Shown: positions 52,683 to 59,916 of the stretch, piece after piece
How positions within the stretch are numbered: the stretch's first letter is position 1
How the letters are laid out: each line of letters opens with the position of its first letter
Assembly (NCBI GenBank): GCA_039798745.1
Contig: JBDKFK010000005.1
Location: forward strand, 1-64,000
Direction of reading: 5' to 3'
Source: JBDKFK01 sp039798745
GTDB lineage: Bacteria > Patescibacteriota > Microgenomatia > UBA1406 > GWC2-37-13
Length of the DNA stretch: 64,000 nucleotides
The notes under the pieces: model-generated
Seen by the model: only the letters and a program-made list of their open reading frames with translations
Told to the model about the DNA's origin: nothing
Databases searched by the model: none
Program-made: the position numbers and the translations under genes

Positions 52683-55076
52683 TTATTTTTCTTTTCTATT
52701 CTGCAGCAGATATACAGCACTCACCAGGAAGACAAGACCAATAAGTCCAATAAGCAACCATCGGGGAATATTAAAGATAATTCCATATGTCTGGGCGAAG
52801 ACCGAGATGACGATGGCAAAAATTCCTCCATATGTATATCGAAGGTAATTGATTGTAATGCCTGCCAGCACAAGAAGCAGTCCATATCCTCCCAAAAGAA
52901 GCGAGTAATTCAACCCTTCGCTTCCAAACGACTGAAACATTGCCGGAACTATTATAAAAAAGAGAGCGCAGAAATCGAGCCATCGTCGATTATCTTCGTC
53001 ATTTCTCATTTTGCGGGTGTAGGCAAGAGACATGAAATATACACCGAGCGGACCGGTATAGTACTGTACTTCTGTAACTCCGCTATAGCTTATATGCCAT
53101 AAGACAGTAATCATGCCTACCGCGGAAGCGAAGTATCCCAGAGATGCTGTACTACGTTTGACTGCTTCATACGCGTATATTCCGGTCGCGACATAGGCAG
53201 TGAGCAAGGCATTTAGCTCCAGTTCTTTATGATCACGTCTATAATAACTATCTCGTGCGTATATTCCATAGAGTATAGGAGTCGCCAGGAGACCTGCAAA
53301 GCCTGAGTTTTTGTAAATTGTTACGTATTCATCCGGAATGATATGGCTTACCGCATACAACCCCGCCGAGAGGGTACAAAAGATAAAAGGATAGAGCAAT
53401 GAATCGATTTTCAGATACTCAATAAAAAAGTATACGGTGAAATATAAAGCGGCGTTTGAAAAGTATGCAATTTTCGGCAGCTTCAGATAATACGCGCTTA
53501 CAAGCAAAACAGCAGTTATTACCAACGCTACTTCAGCCAGATAGTTGTCATATCTTAATGCGCCGAAATACGCAAATACCAAGAACAACGCTGAGGACGA
53601 AAATAACGAACGTCGAAGCGACAGCTGTTCCCTTACCCGTATTCCGACTACAAATATAGCTATTCCCACAATCAGCAGGTACTGAGTAAGTATATAGGGT
53701 TTAGCTGAAAGGTGAAAAATATCGTCACTGGCTACTATCATAGCGACGGCAGTATTGAGGGAAGCAAGAAATATATATCCATAATGTTTAGATACCACAG
53801 TGAGAGCGCCAAAACCTGAGGCAGCTAAGATAAGTAATATAATTCTCTGTGTTCCGGTAATATCTGAGAACATGCCTGTAATAGTAACTATGATAAACAG
53901 TACGGTTATGATTATCTGTACTACATTATTTTCCATGCTCCGCTTGAGCTGACGGAAGTAGAGGACAAGAGGAATATACGAAAGTCCGACCATCATAAGT
54001 ATATAATGGAGAGGTCCAGCAGGTATATCCTGCCACTGCGTAAAGAAAAAAACTGAGACAGGCAACAGTATAAGAGAAAGTGCAAGCTGCCATGCAATTC
54101 CCAGCGAATAATACGAGACGATATAGTAAAGTGAGGCTATAAATACACTTACTGTGCCTTCCATCTGAAACAGTAAATCTTCTGATGCTCCCAGTATAAA
54201 TCCGAAAAACAGAGAAGCACCCATGACAATATTGGAACAAATTTCCAATGGTCTCAAAATAACATCCGTTTTTTGTGGTTTTACGAAGTAGAGTCTGATG
54301 AGAAGTAATATAAAGCTGCTAAAAATTCCGGCAAGAATATAGTAACTCTTATCAAGGCCGGCATTCTGAACTGCTGCCAGTGAAAACGATACGGTTGAAA
54401 GACCTGCGCTATAAGTGTAAAAAGATGATTTGAAGTATTTAAGGAAAAATATATACAGAATTCCTGAAATAACCGATGTCGCGAGCCATGTCATGCCCAA
54501 CGTTGCCCCGGTATTTTTAAGATAAAAACTATAGTAGGCAAAACCACACAACGGCACTAAGAGAGAGCCTATTCCTGAAAACACAATACCCGCGTTCATT
54601 ATTTTCGGTTGCCGATAAAACAGTACACCACTCACGAGAAATCCCAACGTTATAAGCATGAGAATAAATACCTTTATGCTCCCCTCAATATCCTCCCACT
54701 GAAAGCCCACAAACAAAGCGGCCGACGCAACTATAAGAAATGCGCCAATATAGAGCAACATGTTAATAGAGTTTTCTGAGTACCAGTTCGCGAGTATATC
54801 GGAAATATCTACATTACGAGTATAGGCTGGAGGTTGTTTGACTGAGGTGCTTTTTTCAGACGAAACTACTTCTGGGCCTTTCAGATGCGCGAGTTCCTGC
54901 TTGTATGCCTGCAGTTGTTCGGATAGTGTCCGGTATGGATGATGTTTTGCAGCATCTGATAACTCGTCGATTACTGTCTTGAGAGTATTACTTCGCTCAT
55001 CGAGTGAAGGGTATTCACGCTGACGAAAATGTCTATAAAAAAGAACAAGTATTATAAGTAGAACAATAAGCTCCAT
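52683..55076 (-). CDS. Large polytopic membrane protein, DUF2157/DUF2339-like
   Basis: A protein of 797 residues from the chosen start. A first helix is followed by a charged coiled region (about 20-90), then some twenty membrane helices fill the rest, many with Gly and Tyr. The layout (N-terminal linker and a long series of helices such as LLYIGAFLIVASAALFVGF) resembles DUF2157/DUF2339 envelope proteins of unknown function. The start could also be 55112. It ends against the gltX stop, 4 bases away. Confidence 0.7.
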   Translation of the reverse strand: MELIVLLIILVLFYRHFRQREYPSLDERSNTLKTVIDELSDAAKHHPYRTLSEQLQAYKQELAHLKGPEVVSSEKSTSVKQPPAYTRNVDISDILANWYSENSINMLLYIGAFLIVASAALFVGFQWEDIEGSIKVFILMLITLGFLVSGVLFYRQPKIMNAGIVFSGIGSLLVPLCGFAYYSFYLKNTGATLGMTWLATSVISGILYIFFLKYFKSSFYTYSAGLSTVSFSLAAVQNAGLDKSYYILAGIFSSFILLLIRLYFVKPQKTDVILRPLEICSNIVMGASLFFGFILGASEDLLFQMEGTVSVFIASLYYIVSYYSLGIAWQLALSLILLPVSVFFFTQWQDIPAGPLHYILMMVGLSYIPLVLYFRQLKRSMENNVVQIIITVLFIIVTITGMFSDITGTQRIILLILAASGFGALTVVSKHYGYIFLASLNTAVAMIVASDDIFHLSAKPYILTQYLLIVGIAIFVVGIRVREQLSLRRSLFSSSALFLVFAYFGALRYDNYLAEVALVITAVLLVSAYYLKLPKIAYFSNAALYFTVYFFIEYLKIDSLLYPFIFCTLSAGLYAVSHIIPDEYVTIYKNSGFAGLLATPILYGIYARDSYYRRDHKELELNALLTAYVATGIYAYEAVKRSTASLGYFASAVGMITVLWHISYSGVTEVQYYTGPLGVYFMSLAYTRKMRNDEDNRRWLDFCALFFIIVPAMFQSFGSEGLNYSLLLGGYGLLLVLAGITINYLRYTYGGIFAIVISVFAQTYGIIFNIPRWLLIGLIGLVFLVSAVYLLQNRKEK

Positions 55077-55117
55077 ATAAGTTATTGTTCCAAAAAATAT
55101 ATCTTTTGTCAAAAGAA

Positions 55118-55153
55118 CCCCCCGAGTGGCCTATGTATCTAGTACCCGGGGGG
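55118..55153 (-). terminator. Terminator of the small membrane protein gene
   Basis: Read on the minus strand, the stem CCCCCCG/CGGGGGG (7 bp, very strong) encloses a 22-base loop and is followed by TTCTTTT. It lies just after the small gene and before the start of the long membrane-protein gene. Confidence 0.8.
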
Positions 55154-55159
55154 ATATTA

Positions 55160-55348
55160 TTATTTCTGGTTCACATCGACATTAATTTTCTCAGGAACGT
55201 TAACTGACGGCGTTGTAGCATTACGGAGAGCAGGCAAACCATAATAGATGAATCCAAAAACGGCGATTATCAGCAATACTACGGCAAGTAAGTTTCCCAT
55301 TCCATTTCCTCCATCGGCATTACCATCATTTTGTATTACAGTTGGCAT
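55160..55348 (-). CDS. Small single-helix membrane protein
   Basis: A 62-residue protein with a polar, Asn/Gly-rich start, one helix (residues about 19-39, LLAVVLLIIAVFGFIYYGL) and a polar tail. I do not recognise the family. It has a strong ribosome site (GAAAGGAGGTG, about 9 bases before the ATG) and a strong terminator, the features of a highly expressed monocistronic gene. In this it resembles the small secreted peptide at 4369 and the YeaQ-like genes. Confidence 0.75.
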   Translation of the reverse strand: MPTVIQNDGNADGGNGMGNLLAVVLLIIAVFGFIYYGLPALRNATTPSVNVPEKINVDVNQK

Positions 55349-55499
55349 ATTATGTTACACCTCCTTTCTACCTACACTATTTCTACTTTTAGCATCATAT
55401 TATGTAAGAATATCAACTTATAGTAAATATTTGGTAATAGTACGGTGAAGATTATGTAAGAAGCTATGGTAGATAGTATAGATCTGCTATCATATGAAT

Positions 55500-56024
55500 A
55501 TGAAAAAATACCTAACAAGAAAATATGTGTTCATTTTGATGGTCTTGTTGGGTGTTGTTCTATATATTCTTATAACAATCTATCGAAATGAAAGTTCTAT
55601 AGATCTGCCAAACCGTACGACTGTTAAGGAAGGATTACATAAATCCGATGCAGAATGGAAGAAAATACTCACTAATGATCAGTATTATATACTAAGAGAA
55701 AAAGGCACAGAGATACCTTTTACCGGAAATCTTTTGAATGAAAAACGGAAAGGGACATATGTCACCGCCGACTGTAACGATCCGGTATTCCGTTCTGAGC
55801 AGAAATTCGAGTCGGGAACAGGTTGGCCAAGTTTTTCAGCGCCTATAAAAGATGACGCGGTTGTTCTGAATGAGGATACGACTATGGGAATAAAAAGAGT
55901 TGAAGTGCTTAGCAGATGTGGTGGACATCTGGGGCATGTATTTGACGACGGCCCTGCGCCCACGGGTAAACGCTATTGTATGAACTCTGCTGCCCTTAAG
56001 TTTATTCCTGATAAGGATCAATAA
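55500..56024 (+). CDS. Membrane-anchored MsrB without zinc site
   Basis: A 174-residue methionine (R)-sulfoxide reductase with an N-terminal helix (residues about 8-27) and linker that place the catalytic domain outside. GTGWPSF, RCGGHLGHVFDDG and the catalytic Cys in RYCMNSAALKF are intact. The two zinc CxxC pairs of the cytoplasmic MsrB are gone (the equivalents read ADCN and SRCGG), as in zinc-free MsrB forms. ATG 55500 follows TATCAT by 6 bases; an ATG at 55494 would leave no spacer. It repairs exported proteins, which matches the many surface proteins here. Confidence 0.9.
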   Translation: MKKYLTRKYVFILMVLLGVVLYILITIYRNESSIDLPNRTTVKEGLHKSDAEWKKILTNDQYYILREKGTEIPFTGNLLNEKRKGTYVTADCNDPVFRSEQKFESGTGWPSFSAPIKDDAVVLNEDTTMGIKRVEVLSRCGGHLGHVFDDGPAPTGKRYCMNSAALKFIPDKDQ

Positions 56025-56025
56025 G

Positions 56026-56382
56026 TTACATTTTATTCGAGTACTCTACATACAATTTTTCCTGATCTTTCGACAGATCCGACAGCTGTCGTTCAACATT
56101 TTTCATAGCTTCATGAATATGCGGTTTCTGACTCATATCCAGCGCATTATTAAGCTCAGCATACTGCGTGATGAGTTGTCTGCGGCGTATATCAAGAGCT
56201 TTACGGACAAGCTGCCACTGTATATGCACGCTAAGTGTATGCCATTCCGCAAAGTTTGAAAGATATTCAGGATTATATTCTCCAAAATCTATTGCCTGTT
56301 GGAGTGATAGTGTGGTGCCAATAGATGGTGACGCCGGTGTTGTACTACCTGTTTCGTGGGAAGGTTCTTTATCAAAGCTCAT
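56026..56382 (-). CDS. Hypothetical coiled-coil protein
   Basis: A 118-residue soluble protein: a polar, disordered N-terminus with Ser/Thr/Pro, then helices rich in Leu, Gln and Glu (LVRKALDIRRRQLITQY, and a C-terminal heptad-like KNVERQLSDLSKDQEKL). No recognised family. TATAAT lies 7 bases before the ATG, the leaderless form. Its stop is one base from that of the converging anchored MsrB. Confidence 0.6.
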   Translation of the reverse strand: MSFDKEPSHETGSTTPASPSIGTTLSLQQAIDFGEYNPEYLSNFAEWHTLSVHIQWQLVRKALDIRRRQLITQYAELNNALDMSQKPHIHEAMKNVERQLSDLSKDQEKLYVEYSNKM

Positions 56383-56428
56383 ATTGATTATTATATCACG
56401 CTGCTGTGCTGATCAATTCCTGCTCTGC

Positions 56429-56579
56429 TATAATGCTTTTCGTACGCACATTCATAATTTACTGAATGCCCTCATGTCACCCCGGCACATGCAACATCGT
56501 GAGTGATATCCCCATCATCTCATGCAGCTAAACATCTGTATTCTTGGAGATTAGTGATCTCCATACAAAGGAGGAGCTC
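56429..56579 (+). promoter_or_regulatory. Promoter and long leader of purC
   Basis: An extended -10 (TGCTATAAT; TATAAT at 56429-56434) starts a leader of about 139 bases. Near its end the inverted repeat TGGAGAT-N5-ATCTCCA (56545-56563) stands just before the ribosome site AAAGGAGG. The CTCC of the second arm can alternatively pair with the GGAG of the ribosome site. It does not match a purine riboswitch core that I can recall. Confidence 0.5.
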
Positions 56580-57623
56580 ATGGCTCAGTTACCCGATTCA
56601 GTACGCGAACTCCAACTCGACGGCGAACCGGCGAGCGAGTATCTTGGCAGACGCGGATTTAAGCTGATTCATCAGGGTAAAGTCCGCGATACGTACGTCA
56701 ATGTCAACCATCCTGATCGTTTGTTGGTTATCGCCACGGATCGTATCAGTATCTTTGACTTCGTTCTTCCGACGCTGATCCGTGGTAAAGGTGAGGTACT
56801 CACCGCGCTCAGTCATTTCTGGTTAACGGTGATACTTTCACAGTGGCCCAACCATCTTATCCCATCGGTGTTGGCGCCCCGTTTCAATGCTGCCTACGAT
56901 CTTGCAGAAGATTTTAACTTTAGGGGATCAGAGTTTCCGCTCACACGTTCGCTTGTCGTGAAACGGCAGAACATGCAGCCATTTGAGCTGATTTTCCGCC
57001 GCCATCTGGGTGGTTCTGTCTGGAACACATATCAGAATACCGGCGCCATCGGCGGCCACACTCTTCCCGCCGGTTTAGCCAGGTGGGCCAGACTTGACCA
57101 ACCTTTATTCACCCCTTCGACCAAAGAAGAGGTGGGCCACGACCTCAACATTACGGCCGATCAGTATTTGGCCGCAATGGGCTCCGAGGGACAGGCTGCT
57201 CACCACGCGCTGCTTCATGCCTATAACAAGGCATACGACTACGCATATGAACGTGGAATCCTTATCCTCGATACCAAATTCGAGGTGGGCAGTCCATTTG
57301 TATTTGCCGATGAGGTACTAACGCCCGACTCTTCAAGGTTTACCACCGTCGAAGAGTACGCCAAGGCTATTGCAGGTGGGCACGATCCGGTTTTTTATGA
57401 CAAAGAGCCGGTACGGATCTGGGGCCGAAGCGTCGAAACACCGTTTGGTGTGACCGGTATCAACAATCTGAATCCGGCCAACCCGGATCACGTTGCCTTT
57501 GTTCATAGCCTGGAGGTGCCTTCTCATATCGAGTACGATACGACAAAGCGATACTGGAAGATTTTCTATATGCTCACGGGTGAGGATATAGACGACTATC
57601 ACCGGCGGGCAATGGGGCTGTAA
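56580..57623 (+). CDS. purC: SAICAR synthetase
   Basis: PurC couples aspartate to CAIR with ATP in purine synthesis. The 347-residue form is of the longer type: GKVRDTYV, TDRISIFDFVLP, SLVVKRQNMQP, DTKFEVG and DEVLTPDSSRF mark nucleotide and substrate sites, all intact. The ATG at 56580 is set by AAAGGAGG a few bases before; the frame would extend to 56544 only through the leader hairpin. It is alone, with no other purine gene nearby, and is GC-rich compared with its neighbours, which suggests a different origin or class. Confidence 0.94.
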   Translation: MAQLPDSVRELQLDGEPASEYLGRRGFKLIHQGKVRDTYVNVNHPDRLLVIATDRISIFDFVLPTLIRGKGEVLTALSHFWLTVILSQWPNHLIPSVLAPRFNAAYDLAEDFNFRGSEFPLTRSLVVKRQNMQPFELIFRRHLGGSVWNTYQNTGAIGGHTLPAGLARWARLDQPLFTPSTKEEVGHDLNITADQYLAAMGSEGQAAHHALLHAYNKAYDYAYERGILILDTKFEVGSPFVFADEVLTPDSSRFTTVEEYAKAIAGGHDPVFYDKEPVRIWGRSVETPFGVTGINNLNPANPDHVAFVHSLEVPSHIEYDTTKRYWKIFYMLTGEDIDDYHRRAMGL

Positions 57624-57635
57624 ATTATGATAAAA

Positions 57636-57669
57636 GCGCCGGAGGTTGGATACCTCCGGCGCACTTTTT
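57636..57669 (+). terminator. Terminator of purC
   Basis: Perfect 11-bp GC-rich stem GCGCCGGAGGT / ACCTCCGGCGC with a five-base loop, then ACTTTTT. It lies 12 bases past the purC stop and seven before the converging gene's stop. Confidence 0.92.
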
Positions 57670-57675
57670 CTGTTG

Positions 57676-58233
57676 TCAGGAATTATTGAGCATGTCTTTT
57701 TCGATAAGGCCTCGCAGATAAAACGATTTGGTTAACTTTTTCTTTTTAGCAGAATCTTCCAGATACAAGTTCATCTCCTCAGGAAGGAAAAAAGTAAAAC
57801 GGGTATCGTGCTTACCTTCTATATAGTTTGTAAAATCATCTATGATACTTCCTACATTTGATGAAGAATATTTTTCTGTGTGAAGGCGATCATAACTATG
57901 ATACGTAAGAAGAGATGGAGGATCACCCTCACTATAAAGCACAAGTACAGGTTTTGCTAGACGTAAAGCCATCGCAATCTCATATCCCACACTTACACTC
58001 GGAAACGAAGTTTCGGCAATGATGAAGTCTGAGGATTTGATCCATCCTTCCATATGATGATGAAATGCCAACCGTTCTTCTTTACTTGTTAATCGTACAC
58101 TCTCCTCAGTAGCGTTAAAGATATGTTCGTGGACTACTGAATGTCCTTTTGATTGAAGATACTCAATAATCGAACGGTATTGAACGATGTATTTTTTTTT
58201 TGCTCCAAGGGATGCAGTGAAATAAACTTTCAT
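57676..58233 (-). CDS. Nucleoside 2-deoxyribosyltransferase-like protein
   Basis: A 185-residue protein. The opening KVYFTASLGAKKKYIVQYR and the later SSDFIIAETSFPSVSVGYEI and KPVLVLYSEGDPP are the pattern of the nucleoside deoxyribosyltransferase-like (NDT-like Rossmann) fold, in which a Glu of the AExS motif is catalytic. The C-terminal 40 residues are charged and helical (LTKSFYLRGLIEKDML) and look like a short DNA-binding or interaction tail. The start at 58233 is preferred; the longer frame to 58293 would overlap the Fur-family gene. Confidence 0.7.
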   Translation of the reverse strand: MKVYFTASLGAKKKYIVQYRSIIEYLQSKGHSVVHEHIFNATEESVRLTSKEERLAFHHHMEGWIKSSDFIIAETSFPSVSVGYEIAMALRLAKPVLVLYSEGDPPSLLTYHSYDRLHTEKYSSSNVGSIIDDFTNYIEGKHDTRFTFFLPEEMNLYLEDSAKKKKLTKSFYLRGLIEKDMLNNS

Positions 58234-58274
58234 AGTAAAGTACTTATTATATATATTTGAGCGCATTATATCAA

Positions 58275-58688
58275 TCATTGGCACCGCGCGCATAATCCAA
58301 AAAACTCAAGATTATGGTTCTGTACGAGAAACGAGGAAGTTTTTTTTAGATTTTTTTCTATCGGTTCTATTTCACAATGTTCTATGTCCTGCACAGATCC
58401 GCATTTTATACAGACGGCGTGGTGATGGTGGGGAAGAGCGGCAAGTTCATAGCGCGATTTACCTTCCTGAAACTCGACCTGTTTTGCCAGACCATTTTCT
58501 ACAAATGCATTCAGTATTCTATAAATAGTAGACTGGTTTGTTTCTATATTATGCTTCTTTACATAGTCTGCAACTTCGGCAACATCAAGAGGGGTTTTTG
58601 TTTTTTGCAGTAACATGAGAATGGTTACTCTTGCGGGTGTCGCTTTTAGATTGTTGCTTCGTATAATATCTTCTGTGGAATGTTCCAT
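58275..58688 (-). CDS. Fur-family metalloregulator
   Basis: A 137-residue regulator: a winged-helix N-domain (TPARVTILMLLQKTKTPLDV, STIYRILNAFVENG) and a C-domain with the metal site HHHHAVCIKCGSVQDIE plus a C-terminal CARC, so the structural zinc site has two CxxC pairs. Fur, Zur and PerR cannot be separated by eye; Zur is attractive because of the operator at znuA. TATAAT stands exactly 6 bases before the ATG. No Fur box of its own was seen. Confidence 0.92.
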   Translation of the reverse strand: MEHSTEDIIRSNNLKATPARVTILMLLQKTKTPLDVAEVADYVKKHNIETNQSTIYRILNAFVENGLAKQVEFQEGKSRYELAALPHHHHAVCIKCGSVQDIEHCEIEPIEKNLKKTSSFLVQNHNLEFFGLCARCQ

Positions 58689-58726
58689 AGTCTTATTATA
58701 TCAGCCTAAGCTGTGTATGAGGGAGG

Positions 58727-58912
58727 TTACTCAGCGATATTCTTTTTCTGAAACAGGTTGAGGGAGTTCTTATCTATGGACAAAGCAAAACATTCATAGC
58801 ATCCTTTTATCCAGTGATTTCTATAATATATTTCTGTTTTACTTGATGCCTTAATATATTCTCTGCAGAAGGGGCAAATGAATGTTAGTGAGATGATCTT
58901 TTTTATATTCAC
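58727..58912 (-). CDS. Small zinc-ribbon-like protein
   Basis: A 61-residue protein starting at GTG 58912. The pairs CPFC and CYEC are spaced as in a small zinc ribbon. No other domain. TATACT stands about 10 bases before the GTG, which is acceptable but loose. It could be a transcription-linked or structural mini-protein. The GTG start and the short length keep confidence moderate. Confidence 0.5.
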   Translation of the reverse strand: MNIKKIISLTFICPFCREYIKASSKTEIYYRNHWIKGCYECFALSIDKNSLNLFQKKNIAE

Positions 58913-58965
58913 AGGTAATTTAAGTATAGTCTTTTATATAAATTATGCAACACGGGAAAGAGTTA

Positions 58966-59916
58966 TTAAAAGTCGAGTCCTTGCTTTAGTTCATCCAGCG
59001 AAAACTCAACTTCGAATGTAGTTCTGTCTCCCACATTTACGAAGAGAGATAGCTTATCCTGCGACTGTTTCTTAATGAGTCCTCCGCATGAATATACAAC
59101 ACGTCTTAGTTCAGGATGGAGCTCTTCAACGAGTGGTAACCCGTCACTATTTAAAAAGTCATCTGGTGTGAGGATGGGTTCGGGAGCGATGACTACCTCA
59201 AATTTATCTGCGTTACGAATTAGTTTCGCGCGGCCAATGCTGTAAATATATTTTTCGTTATTATCAATAACTTGTTTTGATATTCCATGGATAATAAAAA
59301 GCGCTTCATTGGGAGTTAACCAGAGTGGAGGCATAGTGGTTCCAATTCTCCATGTTGCCCACGGCAGGTCGGTGGGAAATACTATTTCGTCCAGTTTTTC
59401 CGGAATCTGTGAGTGAAGTGAGAATACAATAATTTTATGATAATAATCTACTGAATCAGGGCGAAATAAATACGTATTGTTATCTATTGGTGTCAGGTTT
59501 TTTCCCGGACCAAATGTATCAATAATAAGAAAGGGAGGAAGTTCCTGTTTCCAGGAGCTTAAGGAATCAATCTTTACAATTGCCGGAAAGGGTACGGGAT
59601 TACCTTTTTTATCCCGGAGTACCGCCGTGAGTCCGATTGTAAGGTTCTTGTTAAGTAACTCCAACGCGCGGGGATCTTCGAGGTTGATACCTTCGTATAG
59701 AGGTTTCCAGATAATTCGTTCCTGTATAAGTTCGCCGTCCTTACTCATTTCAAATAGTTTCAATGTACCGCTATCCGGCTCACCATTGGTTCCCGCCGCA
59801 GTTACCTCGCGCCCAATGAAACAGAGTGAATCTTCGGTCGGTTTTTGCCATACCGCCAGATTATAGCGCGCGACAGCAATATTGGGAAAAATATGTTTTA
59901 TTTGATGAATTTTCAT
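58966..59916 (-). CDS. GH130-like glycoside phosphorylase/hydrolase
   Basis: A 316-residue five-bladed propeller-type protein. GINLEDPRALEL, WRIGTTMPPLWLTPNEALFI and EPILTPDDF fit GH130, whose members phosphorolyse or hydrolyse mannosides. The general-acid Asp usually found early in the family has a counterpart in LEDPR. It overlaps the glycosyltransferase gene by 4 bases (ATGA), so the two are translationally coupled. One makes and the other trims or recycles a mannose-type glycan; this is inference. Confidence 0.75.
   Translation of the reverse strand: MKIHQIKHIFPNIAVARYNLAVWQKPTEDSLCFIGREVTAAGTNGEPDSGTLKLFEMSKDGELIQERIIWKPLYEGINLEDPRALELLNKNLTIGLTAVLRDKKGNPVPFPAIVKIDSLSSWKQELPPFLIIDTFGPGKNLTPIDNNTYLFRPDSVDYYHKIIVFSLHSQIPEKLDEIVFPTDLPWATWRIGTTMPPLWLTPNEALFIIHGISKQVIDNNEKYIYSIGRAKLIRNADKFEVVIAPEPILTPDDFLNSDGLPLVEELHPELRRVVYSCGGLIKKQSQDKLSLFVNVGDRTTFEVEFSLDELKQGLDF

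Noticed and set aside
56441..56579. Purine riboswitch in the purC leader
   Set aside because: The conserved loop sequences of the purine aptamer are not visible; only simple hairpins are supported.
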